Source of the DNA: Candidatus Schekmanbacteria bacterium
GTDB taxonomy: Bacteria > CSSED10-310 > JACPHN01
Length of the DNA stretch: 64,000 nucleotides
Reading direction: 5' to 3'
NCBI GenBank assembly: GCA_016188575.1
Contig: JACPHN010000041.1
Coordinates: 1-64,000 of the forward strand
A model generated the notes under the pieces. That model searched no databases and was not told where the DNA came from. It saw only the letters and a list, made by a program, of their open reading frames with translations. A program made the translations under genes and the position numbers. Shown one piece after another: positions 43,518 to 53,700 of this stretch (position 1 is its first letter; every line of letters begins with the position of its first letter).

Positions 43518-45394
43518 TTGCCGTGTGTCCGCCAGTACGTGTTTTCCACGGGGACTTTCGGAAGCTCCGCTCCGGACTGCATCGCCTTTTGCAGCGCCTC
43601 CGCCCTGGCCGCGTCGTACCACCACGTTTGCCAGTGGCCGTAGCGCGGGTCGATCGTCGGGAACGTCACCCATTCCGGCATGCCGAACTTGTCCCACCAC
43701 ATGATCCGGAAGTTGTCCGAATAATAGTCGAGCATGTAGGGGACCGCCTCGGTGAGGATAGCGTCGATTCCCTGTATGGCCTTGGCTCGATCCTCCAGGC
43801 TGGGCTTCGCGTCGTATTCGTCAATCAGCGCGTCAACCTGGGCGTTCTTGAATCCGGCAACGTTGTAGGAATCCTCTTTGTCCGCCTCGCTCGAATGCCA
43901 GAGTTGGCGAGGTTCCGGGAACGATGCCGGCGCCCAGTTCATGTAGACGACATCGAATTCCTTGGAATTGAGCACCTTGATCCAGGCGCTCGGGCTGATG
44001 AGCCTGAGGTTCATCTTGATGCCGTATTTTCGATACGTCTCCTGAAGCGGCGTGTAACGAGGTTCCGCCATCTTGTGAATATACTGGAAATCGAACTCGA
44101 GGCGTTTGCCATCTTTTATGAGCGTCCCATCTGTATCCTTCTCATACCAGCCGGCCTCTTTCAGAAGCTCCAAGCCCTTTCTTGGATCAAACGGGTAGAG
44201 CGCATTTTCTTTGTTCTGATATATAGAATTCTGATAATATGAATCCTTACGCTCTACGAGATTATACTGTATTTGATCGATTACGATATCTCTATTCAGC
44301 AGGAAGTGCAATCCCTTCCTGACGCGCTTGTCCTGAAAAATCGGGTTTTTCAAGTTGAACACCCATTGCGAGGGAACTTGCGGCTCCCTGTGGACATATT
44401 TCTGCTTCTTTATCCATCCTTTTTGGACCTTGTCGAAATCTGTTTCTTCGACCCAGCGGCGGGCCTGGGCTACGAAATAAAAGTCGATATCTCCCTTCTT
44501 GAACGTCTCGAAGCTAATGTCGTCTTCAAGATTCACTTTTTCATATACGGTATCGAAGTTGTACAGGCCCACGAACTGCCGCTTTCCTTCTCCCCAAAAG
44601 TCCTTGCGTCGCACCAGGGTGACATATTTTCCGGTATCGTAATCGCCGAGGTCGTAGGCGCCTGAAACGACTGGTGGCTTCCAGTGCCATTCGTCGATGT
44701 ACGTCTCCGGGTCGATTTTGTGGGCAGGCAGGATGAAGAGGTCGTCGATCAAGACGAGGTTGCGCCAGCTCGGCTTGGCCGCAACGAATTTCACCGTTCG
44801 CTCGTCGATCGCCACCGGCGGTGTGGGGAATCGGTTTTTGAACTCTCCGCTCAGGACGACTTCGGCGACCTTGGGGTGCATCATGAGATTGAAAGTGGCC
44901 ACGACGTCATTGGCGACCACTGGTTGACCGTCCGACCACCTGGCGTCGGGGTCGATGTGGAAGATGAGCTCCTTGCCGCCGTCTATCTCTTCCCACTTGT
45001 TGGCAAGCTCAGGAACGTATTCGAGCGTGGACTTGTGGATCGTGATCAGGGTGTTGAACATGGCCTCCGCGTAGATGTCGCGCGTGTTGGCGTCGCGATC
45101 GGGGCCATAGAAGTTCATGTGGGTCGGGTAGGAGTTCGTGTCGAGGACGATCTTGCCGCCCTTGACCGCGCGCGGGTCGCCGAGCAGGGTGAAATCGCCG
45201 GGGGGAACGGGTATCGCGTCCGCTGCTGGCGCCGCTGGCTGCGCTGGGGCTGTCGCCGGTTCGACGGAAGCGGCGGGCGGCGTGGCGCCAGGCTGGGATT
45301 CGGGGGTGCCACCGCCACAGGCAGCGGCCATGAGCGCGACGGCAAGCACGAGCGCCGTGGGTGCGAAGTTTCTGGTCAGTCCATCCCGTTGCAT
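43514..45394 (-). CDS. yejA: Extracellular solute-binding protein, family 5 (YejA-like), lipoprotein
   Basis: The product has 626 residues from ATG 45394, after GAGGAGG. The lipobox is ALMAAAC, so the protein is anchored to a membrane. After a Pro/Ala linker the family-5 fold begins LLGDPRAVKGGKIVLDTNSY. YejA features include GPDRDANTRDIYAEAMFNTL, LIFHIDPDARWSDGQPVVAN and VVYMNWAPASFPEPRQLWHS. It captures peptides in the periplasm. Base composition falls at 44190-44560, where the codons are AT-richer than in neighbouring genes. It leads an operon with yejB, yejE and the propeller fusion. Confidence 0.9.
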   Translation of the reverse strand: MQRDGLTRNFAPTALVLAVALMAAACGGGTPESQPGATPPAASVEPATAPAQPAAPAADAIPVPPGDFTLLGDPRAVKGGKIVLDTNSYPTHMNFYGPDRDANTRDIYAEAMFNTLITIHKSTLEYVPELANKWEEIDGGKELIFHIDPDARWSDGQPVVANDVVATFNLMMHPKVAEVVLSGEFKNRFPTPPVAIDERTVKFVAAKPSWRNLVLIDDLFILPAHKIDPETYIDEWHWKPPVVSGAYDLGDYDTGKYVTLVRRKDFWGEGKRQFVGLYNFDTVYEKVNLEDDISFETFKKGDIDFYFVAQARRWVEETDFDKVQKGWIKKQKYVHREPQVPSQWVFNLKNPIFQDKRVRKGLHFLLNRDIVIDQIQYNLVERKDSYYQNSIYQNKENALYPFDPRKGLELLKEAGWYEKDTDGTLIKDGKRLEFDFQYIHKMAEPRYTPLQETYRKYGIKMNLRLISPSAWIKVLNSKEFDVVYMNWAPASFPEPRQLWHSSEADKEDSYNVAGFKNAQVDALIDEYDAKPSLEDRAKAIQGIDAILTEAVPYMLDYYSDNFRIMWWDKFGMPEWVTFPTIDPRYGHWQTWWYDAARAEALQKAMQSGAELPKVPVENTYWRTHGK

Positions 45395-45553
45395 TCCGTG
45401 TATCCTCCTCGACAGCGAGCCCGGCACCTGATCCTGGCGGGTTGTTGTTCCACTTGCGGCACCTGCACGCGGCTACGCTAGCACGATCGCCGCCGCGGTG
45501 CACGCCGGCGGTGGGTCGGCGGGCGACACCGACCGGGTACTACCGCGCGCTGC

Positions 45554-45817
45554 TTACCTCGCGGTGAGCTTGTGCTCCGCTGACGCGTCGTCGTCGTCGA
45601 TCTGTAGCGCGCCCCGGAGATGGGTAAGAGAACCGATCAACCACACCAGCATGCCGAATCCTGCGAGCACCAGTGCGGCACGAGCAGAGCCCGCCGGGTC
45701 GCGGAGTCGGACGCTCTCCATGCCGGCATCCAGCCCCCCCGCAAAGGTGATGATGCAGTGCAACACCATTCTCCCGAGCGTGATCAGCAAGCCGGCAAGC
45801 ACGGTCTTTCTCGCCAT
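45554..45817 (-). CDS. Small two-helix membrane protein, unknown
   Basis: The frame has 87 residues from ATG 45817 with two membrane helices (TVLAGLLITLGRMVLHCIIT and AALVLAGFGMLVWLIGSLTH) and an acidic tail (IDDDDASAEHKLTAR). No ribosome-binding site precedes this ATG; the frame is fused by position to the broken TehA-family gene. It may be the tail of another gene joined by deletion, or a small gene of its own. No family was recognised. Confidence 0.4.
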   Translation of the reverse strand: MARKTVLAGLLITLGRMVLHCIITFAGGLDAGMESVRLRDPAGSARAALVLAGFGMLVWLIGSLTHLRGALQIDDDDASAEHKLTAR

Positions 45818-45825
45818 TCGACGGG

Positions 45826-46130
45826 CGGTAGGTGCAGACGGAGTACATGCCCAAGGGAAAGACCAGGCCCCAGTAGAGCGGATCGTACGTGAAGGGCACG
45901 CGCCGCACGGCGTGGCGCCAGATTCCCAACGCCAGGAGCATGGGAATCCACCACGTCGCCGTGGCCCAGTACAGGAGGGTAAGGCCCGCCACAAAGGGCC
46001 GTATTGAGCTTGGCAGCGCCGAGCCATCGGCGGCGCTGAGGAGCGCGGTACCGGCGATCGTGGAAATGGCCACGGCGCCCATGCAGATCCGCCGCGATCT
46101 CATATACTCCGCCGAGGTGCTTGCAGGCAT
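45826..46130 (-). pseudogene. TehA/SLAC1-family (TDT) transporter fragment
   Basis: From 46130 the minus strand encodes MGAVAISTIAGTALLSAADG, then FVAGLTLLYWATATWWIPML, LALGIWRHAVRRVPFTYDPL and YWGLVFPLGMYSVCTYR. These are three middle-to-late helices of the tellurite-resistance/dicarboxylate transporter family, which normally has about 330 residues and ten helices. The first five to six helices are missing. The homologous part ends at CTYR, and 3' of it the frame becomes random. This is a gene remnant cut at both sides. Confidence 0.7.
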
Positions 46131-46264
46131 GGTCTCACGTTCTCCTCCGGCGTACCTCAGCGCGCCGCCGGCCGCGGCCACGGGCGTGGGGATCCGCCGG
46201 CGCCCGCGCGGTGGCGCGAGTGAGGAGCGATCGCCGCTGGTGGCGAGGGGCGGATTGGCAGCTT

Positions 46265-47614
46265 ATGGATAAACTACTCTATGTAGCGCCGCCGGTTCGT
46301 GTCAAGCAGGCCGCGCTCGGCGCGATCGCCGTCGCCATCGCGGGAACTCCGTCTGGAGGCTGCGGTTTACGAGTACGCCAGTGGTTGCCTTTTCCAGTTG
46401 CTTCGCAGGACCGCCGCCTGCCGGCCGTGGCCCGCCCCCATCAGGAGCTGCTCGCCTTGCTGTCATCTCGCGTTCCCGTCCAATCGTGGGGAGGCCGGCG
46501 CCCGTGCCCGCCGCGATCCCGGCATCTCTCGGTCACCCTGCTCGCCCTCGTTTCGCTGGCGACTGGCGGCTGTTCCGACTCTGCCGTTCAGGCAACCGCC
46601 CAGCCGCGGAATGAACCACAGGCACCCGATTCCAAGCCCGTTCTGGTCGCCGCCGAACCCGTGCGGCGCGGCTCCATCGCCAGCTTCTATGCCACGACCG
46701 CGACCCTCGATGCCGAGCACCAGACGACAGTGCACGCGCGCGTCGAGGGCATCGTCAAGGCCGTGTATCGAGAAGAGGGCGATGTCGTCAAAGAAGGCGA
46801 CGTCCTGGCCCAGCTCGAGGACGACGACCAACAGCTTCGACGCAAGCAAGCGCGACTCAAGCTCAAGCTCGCCCGCAGCGAGCGCGACCGGATCGCGCGC
46901 ATGCACGCTGCCAGCCTGCTCCCGGATCAAGACCTGGAGCAGCGCGAGAATGAGCTCGAAACCGCGGCGGCAGAGGTGGAGGCGGCGGAGCTGCAGCTCG
47001 CGAATACGCGGGTGCGCGCGCCGCTCGGCGGGCGCGTCGTGCGCCGTCACGTGGACGTTGGGGGTCACGTCTCGGCAGCCGCCCCGCTCTTCGAGATCAT
47101 GGATGTCGAACCCATGCTCGTGCGGATTCACGTCCCGGCGAATCGGCTCGCGGACGTCGCCCCGGGGCAGGCCGTGGAGCTCACCGTCGGTTCCCGTAGC
47201 GAGACGCTGACCGGAAAGGTCACGCTCGTAAGCCCCGTGGTGGACCCGCAGGCGGGCACCGTCAAGGTGACCGCGGAAATCCACGAATACCCCGCTGGCG
47301 TGCGGCCGGGAGACTTCGCCGCGACCAGGGTCGCCACGGCAGTTCACGATACCGCGCTTCTGGTCCCGGCGATTGCCGCGTTCGAAGAGCAAGACCAACA
47401 GGTCGTCTTCGTGGCCGCGAGCGGCAAGGCTCAACGGCGCGTCGTGATCACGGGATTTTCGGATCGCGGCCTCACGGAAATCGTGTCCGGGGTGTCGGAG
47501 GGCGAGCTCGTCGTGGTGAAAGGCCAGCGCAACCTGCGCGACGGGCTTCCGATCACGTTGGAGGCCAGTGCAGCGGCGCCCACGGTGGCGGCGCCGGCGG
47601 AGCCCGAAGCGTGA
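46265..47614 (+). CDS. RND efflux periplasmic adaptor (membrane fusion protein)
   Basis: The product would have 449 residues from ATG 46265; the start is uncertain. The natural lipoprotein signal lies inside (LSVTLLALVSLATGGCSD), with no good start just before it. The core is clear: barrel-sandwich half VHARVEGIVKAVYREEGDVV, a helical hairpin (about 200-260), second lipoyl half LANTRVRAPLGGRVVRRHVD, a beta-barrel (VRIHVPANRLADVAPGQAVE) and a membrane-proximal domain (LTEIVSGVSEGELVVVKGQR). It links the RND pumps encoded next to an outer-membrane channel. The stop overlaps the first pump gene by four bases (GTGA). Confidence 0.88.
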   Translation: MDKLLYVAPPVRVKQAALGAIAVAIAGTPSGGCGLRVRQWLPFPVASQDRRLPAVARPHQELLALLSSRVPVQSWGGRRPCPPRSRHLSVTLLALVSLATGGCSDSAVQATAQPRNEPQAPDSKPVLVAAEPVRRGSIASFYATTATLDAEHQTTVHARVEGIVKAVYREEGDVVKEGDVLAQLEDDDQQLRRKQARLKLKLARSERDRIARMHAASLLPDQDLEQRENELETAAAEVEAAELQLANTRVRAPLGGRVVRRHVDVGGHVSAAAPLFEIMDVEPMLVRIHVPANRLADVAPGQAVELTVGSRSETLTGKVTLVSPVVDPQAGTVKVTAEIHEYPAGVRPGDFAATRVATAVHDTALLVPAIAAFEEQDQQVVFVAASGKAQRRVVITGFSDRGLTEIVSGVSEGELVVVKGQRNLRDGLPITLEASAAAPTVAAPAEPEA

Positions 47615-50600
47615 TCGGCGCTCTGGTCAAGGGCGCGGTCTCGCGCCGCGTCACCGTGCTGATGGCCACGCTCGGCGTCATCGCCTTCGGGCTCGTGGCC
47701 ATGTCACGCCTGCCGTTGAATCTGCTTCCCGACGTCAGCTTTCCGTCCATCACGATCCAGACTCCATTCCCGAGCGCGGCCCCGGAGGAGGTCGAGAGCC
47801 TGGTCACCAAGCCCATCGAGGAGACCGTCGGCGTGCTGAAGGGCCTCAAGGAGATCCGCTCGGTCTCGCGTTCCGGGCTCTCGGAAGTGGTGCTGACCTT
47901 CGGCTGGGGCACGGACATGGCGGAACCGGCGGTGGACATCCGCGAGAAGATCGACCGCCTGGAGCTTCCCGAAGACACGGAGCGGCCCGTGGTGCTGCGC
48001 TACGACCCGTCGCTGGACCCGATCATGCGGCTGGCGGTATCCGGACCGCAGTCGCTCACCGCATTGCGCTGGTCGGCAGAAAAAGAGATCAAGGAGGCGA
48101 TCGAAAAGATCGAGGGAATCGCGGCGGCGCGGGTGCGCGGCGGCGAGGAAGAAGAAGTGGCCGTGGATCTCGATCAGGGACGACTGGCTGCGATGGGGAT
48201 TGCGTTTGCCGAGGTCGCGGAGCTGCTGGCAAGGTCGAACATCAATCGCCCGGGCGGCGCAATCAAGGGCAAGGAATCGACCTACCTCGTGCGCACGCTC
48301 AACGAATACGATGAGCTGGCGGAGATCGCGGACCTCATCATCACGCCGCGCGATCGCCCGCCGGTGCGGCTCGGCGAGGTGGCGCGGGTGCGCCGGGCGG
48401 TAAAAGATCGCGTGGAAATCACGCGGGTGAATGGCCAGGAGGCCGTGCTCGTCGAGGTTTTCAAGGAGGGCGACGCCAACACCGTGCGGGTGGCGGCCGA
48501 CGTTCGGCTGGCGCTGGACGAGCTCGGCAAGGAGCTCCCCAAGGAGATGAAAGTCGCGCTCGTAGCGGATCAGTCGCGCTTCATCACCACGGCGCTCGCG
48601 GAAGTGCGCGACGCCTTGCTGCTCGGAGGCATGCTGGCGATCGCGGTGTTGCTGATCTTTCTCCGGGACGTGTGGGCGACAGTCATCATCGCCACCGCAA
48701 TTCCGCTGTCCGTCGTGGCGTCGTTCGTGCTGATGTATCGTCTTGACGTGTCGCTGAACATCATGTCGCTTGGGGGGCTGACGCTGGGCATCGGCATGCT
48801 GGTCGACGCGGCCATTGTCGTGCTCGAGGCCATCCATCGCCGCCGGGCCGCGGGAGCGACGCGGCGAGCGGCGGCCATCCAGGGTACGGTCGAGGTCGGA
48901 GCAGCAGTGACGGCATCGGTGCTGACGACGGTCGCGGTATTTCTGCCGATCGCGTTCGTGGCCGGGGTCGCAGGTCAGCTTTTCCGCGATCAGGCGCTGA
49001 CGGTCACCTTCAGCCAGCTCGCTTCGCTCCTGGTAGCGCTTACGGTGGTTCCGGCGATGGCGGCCGGCAGAGCCGCGCCGCGAAGCACCACGGCCAGCAC
49101 CGACAGTGGACCCGCGGACAACTTGCGCGAGGGCAAATGGATGGCGGCCACAACCCGCGCATTCGAGATGACCTTGCGGTGGGTGCTCCGGCACCGCAGC
49201 GCGACGCTGGGGGTGGCGGCCATTCTGTTCGCCGCCGCGGTGGGCGGTGTCGTCACCATCGATCGCGAGCTCGTACCCCGCCTGATGGAGGGCGAATTTT
49301 TCTTTGAAGTCGGTCTGCCCGAAGGGAGCTCGCTGGCGGCGACCAGCGAAGCGGTCGGGCGCATGGAGAAGATGGTGGCCGAGGTCCCCGATATCGCGCT
49401 CTCCTACTCCACCGTCGGCAGCCGAAACGTCGCGGGTGGCATGGCGCTCAAGACCCAGGACGAAAGTCTCGCGCAGGTGTTTGTCGAGCTCCGGGACCGC
49501 AGCGATGAGCGCCAGGAAGACGCGATCGCCGGAGGGCTTCGCGAGCGATTTGCGCGGCTGCCGGGAGTAAGCACGCGACTGGGGCGGCAGTCGTTCTTTA
49601 CGCTGAAAACCCCGGTAGAGATTCTCTTTTTCGGCGATGATCTCGCGGCGCTGCGGTCATACACGACCGCGCTGGTCCCGCGGCTGGGCGAAATCACGGG
49701 GCTCAGGGAGGTGCGCGCGTCACTGGAAAGCGGCAACCCGGAGCTCGCCGTGACCTTCGACCCGAGGCGCCTGGCGCGCCATGGGTTGACGATCGGCGAC
49801 GTGGCGGATACTCTGGCCGGCCGGATTCAGGGGCGCGTCGTGTCGCAGCTCCGCACGGCCGAGAAGCAGATCGACGTGCGTCTGCGCAATCGCGCGGAGG
49901 ACCGGGAATCGCTCGGTGATGTCAACAATCTCGTGGTGGCGCAGCAGGGAACCGCGCCGATCACGTTGAAAGCGGTGGCCGCAGTCACGCCCGCCCAGGG
50001 ACCCGCCGAGATTCATCGCATCCAGCAGAGCCGTGCCGCGATCATCACCGCGGACGTCGTCAACCGCGGGCTCGCCGCGACAACGGCCGACGTGATGGCG
50101 GTGCTGAAGGCGTGGCCGCCGCCGGCAGGGGTCAGCGCGGAGCTCGCGGGGCAAGACAAGGAGATGCAAGAGTCCTTCGCCAGTCTGCGGTTCGCGATCG
50201 CGCTGGCGATCTTCATGGTCTATCTGGTGATGGCGGCGACCTTCGAAAACCTTGTCCATCCTCTGATCATCGTGTTTTCGGTGCCGCTGGCCCTGGTGGG
50301 GGTGGTGGCCGGTCTGTTGGCGGCGGGCTACGCGATCAGCGTGATCGCGTTGATCGGCGCCGTGCTCCTGGTCGGAGTCGTCGTCAACAACGCCATCGTG
50401 CTGATCGATGCGATCAACCGGTTTCGGCGCCAGGGCATGGACAAGGTCGAAGCCATCGTGGCGGCCGGCCGGGTGCGCCTGCGGCCGATTCTGATGACAG
50501 CGCTGACGACGGTCTTGGGGCTACTTCCGATGGCGTTTGGCTTCGGCGAGGGCGCCGAGCTGCGGGCACCTTTGGCCGTGGTCGTGTCCTCCGGCCTGGT

Positions 50601-50769
50601 CGCCTCCACGCTGCTGACCTTGCTGGTGATCCCGGTGCTGTACGATCTCGTGCCGTCCGCGGTTTCCGCGGGAGCGGAACGAGAGCTGGCAGAAGCGCTG
50701 CAGCTTGCGGAGCGCTGGCGGGAGGAAGCGGAGGGCATCTCCGGCGCGACCCCGGAGGCCTCGGCGTGA
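47611..50769 (+). CDS. RND efflux pump inner-membrane subunit, first of tandem pair
   Basis: The product has 1052 residues from GTG 47611 with the full RND layout of 12 helices and two periplasmic loops. Helix 4 carries the proton-relay acidic residue (LGIGMLVDAAIVVLEAIHRR). Other marks are the first helix MATLGVIAFGLVAMSRLPLN, LFLRDVWATVIIATAIPLSV-like helix 3 and the C-terminal VNNAIVLIDAINRFRRQGMD. It belongs to the HAE/MdtB-like group. The next gene is a second RND pump, coupled through GTGA. The pair may form mixed trimers, as MdtB and MdtC do. Confidence 0.93.
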   Translation: MIGALVKGAVSRRVTVLMATLGVIAFGLVAMSRLPLNLLPDVSFPSITIQTPFPSAAPEEVESLVTKPIEETVGVLKGLKEIRSVSRSGLSEVVLTFGWGTDMAEPAVDIREKIDRLELPEDTERPVVLRYDPSLDPIMRLAVSGPQSLTALRWSAEKEIKEAIEKIEGIAAARVRGGEEEEVAVDLDQGRLAAMGIAFAEVAELLARSNINRPGGAIKGKESTYLVRTLNEYDELAEIADLIITPRDRPPVRLGEVARVRRAVKDRVEITRVNGQEAVLVEVFKEGDANTVRVAADVRLALDELGKELPKEMKVALVADQSRFITTALAEVRDALLLGGMLAIAVLLIFLRDVWATVIIATAIPLSVVASFVLMYRLDVSLNIMSLGGLTLGIGMLVDAAIVVLEAIHRRRAAGATRRAAAIQGTVEVGAAVTASVLTTVAVFLPIAFVAGVAGQLFRDQALTVTFSQLASLLVALTVVPAMAAGRAAPRSTTASTDSGPADNLREGKWMAATTRAFEMTLRWVLRHRSATLGVAAILFAAAVGGVVTIDRELVPRLMEGEFFFEVGLPEGSSLAATSEAVGRMEKMVAEVPDIALSYSTVGSRNVAGGMALKTQDESLAQVFVELRDRSDERQEDAIAGGLRERFARLPGVSTRLGRQSFFTLKTPVEILFFGDDLAALRSYTTALVPRLGEITGLREVRASLESGNPELAVTFDPRRLARHGLTIGDVADTLAGRIQGRVVSQLRTAEKQIDVRLRNRAEDRESLGDVNNLVVAQQGTAPITLKAVAAVTPAQGPAEIHRIQQSRAAIITADVVNRGLAATTADVMAVLKAWPPPAGVSAELAGQDKEMQESFASLRFAIALAIFMVYLVMAATFENLVHPLIIVFSVPLALVGVVAGLLAAGYAISVIALIGAVLLVGVVVNNAIVLIDAINRFRRQGMDKVEAIVAAGRVRLRPILMTALTTVLGLLPMAFGFGEGAELRAPLAVVVSSGLVASTLLTLLVIPVLYDLVPSAVSAGAERELAEALQLAERWREEAEGISGATPEASA

Positions 50770-53700
50770 CCGTGCCGGAGATGTCCATTCGCCGCCCGGT
50801 CGCCACGCTCGTGGTGCTGGCCGCCCTGTTCGTGCTCGGCGCGATTGCGCTCGATCGCCTGCCCCTCGCGTTCATGCCCGCGACGGAGGAGCGCAGCCTG
50901 TTCGTCATTGCCGAGTACCCGGGAGCGTCGCCCGCGGCCATCGAGCGCCTGATCGTGCGCCCCCTGGAAGACGCGCTCAGCGGTATGAGCGGCATGATCC
51001 ACATGTGGTCCCACTGTGGCGACGACGGCGGGCGCGTGCATCTGTCGTTCGCTTGGCGGGTGGACATGCCTGCCGCCCGCGCCGAAGTGCGCGACCGCGT
51101 CGAGCGTGTGCGCCGCGAGCTCCCTCAGGACCTCGAGCGCGTCGTCATCTCGCCTTCGTGGGATCCGCGGTCGACCGGGGAGAGCGTCGTGGAGGCGCGC
51201 ATCGCCTCGGGACGCAACCTGAGCTCCGATTATGACCTGCTCGACCGCAAGATCGTGCGCCCGCTGGTACGAATTCCCGGCGTGGCTTCCGTCATTTTGG
51301 ACGGCGTCAATCCCCGGGAGGTGCGCATAAACCTGCGCCAGGAAGCGCTTCGCAGGTTCAACCTGGACCCGCGCCGGGTGCTCCGATCGTTGCGCGACAA
51401 TGGCGAGGATCGCTCGCTCGGAGTTGTGCGGGAAGGTGAGCAGCGCTTTCTGCTGCGCGCGCCGGCGGCCGTGAAAGGGCTCGCGGCGATCGCGGACCTC
51501 CCGATCATCGGCACCGCGCTCACGGTCGCCGACGTCGCCGACATCACGTTCGCGGAAGCCCCGCGGGAATACGGCAGGCATCTGGACGGCGCCTTCGCCA
51601 TCGCGTTGGAGGTCGTCAAGGAACCATCGGCGAACGCGGTCGAAGTGACCCGGGCAGTTCGCGCGCGGCTCGACTCCATGGCGGAGGACAGCGAGCTCGA
51701 GGGCATCAATGTCCTGGTGTGGCACGATCAGGGCGAGGAAATCACCAAGACGATCCGGGACCTCGAGCAGACGGGGATCATGGGCGCCGTGCTGGCGAGC
51801 ATCGTGCTGTTTCTCTTCCTGCGCAGCGTGCCGGCCACCCTGGTGGCTGTCGCATGCATTCCGCTCTCGCTGCTCGTGGCGTGCGGCGTGGTCTGGCTCC
51901 AGGGCAGGACGCTCAACACCCTGACGCTGCTGGGGCTGATTGTGGGTGTCGGCATGCTCGTGGACAACGCCGTCGTGGTGATGGAGAACGTTCACCGGTA
52001 TCAGGAAAAAGGCCTCGAGAGCCGCGGCGCCTCGCTGCTCGGAGCCCGCGAGGTGTCGCTCGCGGTCATCGCCGCCACGCTCACTTCGGTCATCGTGTTT
52101 TCGCCGCTCCTGTTCAACAAACCCACGATGATGAACGTCATTCTCAAGGAGCTGGCCATGACGGTGTGCGCGACCCTGCTCGCCTCGTTGTTGGTGAGCC
52201 AGACGCTGATTCCGATCGCCGCCAGCCGCATGGCCACATACGCCCCCGGCGCCGATCGCGCCAAGCTGCCAATGGCCCGGCTGCAGCGGGCCTACGCAAG
52301 AGCAATGCGCCTGACGCTGCGACACCTCTGGCTGGCGCCGCTGCTCGGGGTCGCCGTGCTCGCGTCAGCAATCTACCCGTTTCAGCACATCGAGAAGAAC
52401 TTCGAAACCAACCAGAGCGAGATGTTCGTAGGCATCCAGTACAACATCAGCGAACCGCTCTCGTTGGATGAGAAGGAGATTCTCGTCAATGCCGTGGAGA
52501 CGCAGCTCCGGCCGCACCAGAGCGAGCTCGAGGTGAAGTCCATCTACAGTTTTTGGAGCGCCGGATTCACCACCACGCGACTCTACATGACGGATGGGCA
52601 CAACAATGAGGCGCAGATGGCCACGGTGCGAAGCCGGCTTCCGGAGCTGTTGCCGCAAATCCCGGGCCTCCAGCTCGAGGTCATGGATAGCACGCCGTTC
52701 TGGCAGCGCAATCGCGGCAAGCGGATTACGGCGCAGCTCGTCGGGCCCGATTCCGAGGCGCTCGCAGACCTGGCGGCGGAGGGCCGGAGGCTCATCGAGG
52801 CCATTCCGGGGTTCACCAATGCCTATACCTCAACCGAAGGCGGCAGTCTGGAGATTCACACGCGCGTCGATCGGGAACGGGCGCGCGCCTACGGCATTGC
52901 CGTGGAGCAACCTGCCGAAGTGTTGTCGCTGACACTGAGGGGGCGGGACCTTCCCGTGCTCACCACGCCCTCGGGCGACGTGCGCGTGCGCCTGGTCTTG
53001 GAGGACGGCGCCATCCGGGGGCTCGACGACTTGAAGTCGGTCGCCTTGCTGCGCGCGTCCCTGGCGCCGGTGCCGGTGGAGACCGTGGCCACCTTCGGCG
53101 TCGTCAAGTCAGCGGAAGGGATTCAGCGGGATGACAAGGTCACCGGAGTCTGGGTCGGCGCCCGTTTCGAGGAGGGGACCAAGGAGGAGCGGACCAAGCA
53201 GTTGCAGGACGCGCTCTCCACGATCGCGTTGCCGCCGGGGTTTCAGTGGGACTTCCTGTCGTTCGCGTCACAACGCGAGGAGAGCCAGCGGGAGTTTCTT
53301 ACCAACCTGGCACTCGCACTGGGGCTCGTGTTCGCGGTGATGGCGGCGCTCTTCGAGTCCATGCGGCAGGCGTTGAGCCTCATGGTCGCTCTTCCCTTCG
53401 CGGTCGCTGGAGCGTTCTGGGCGCTCTACGCCACCGGCACCGACTTCGACCAGCCGGCGTCCGTCGGCCTCTTGCTGCTGCTCGGGATTGTGGTCAACAA
53501 CGGCATCGTGATGATCGAGCATATCAACCACTACCGGCGCAGGGGAATGGACCGCCCCGCGGCCATGATCAGAGGGGGCGCCGAACGCCTGCGCCCGATA
53601 CTCATGACGGCGCTGACGACCCTCATCGGCCTGGTGCCCATGGCCGTGCAGCAACCGAGCCTCGGGGGCATCTACTACTATTCACTGGCACTCGTGATCA

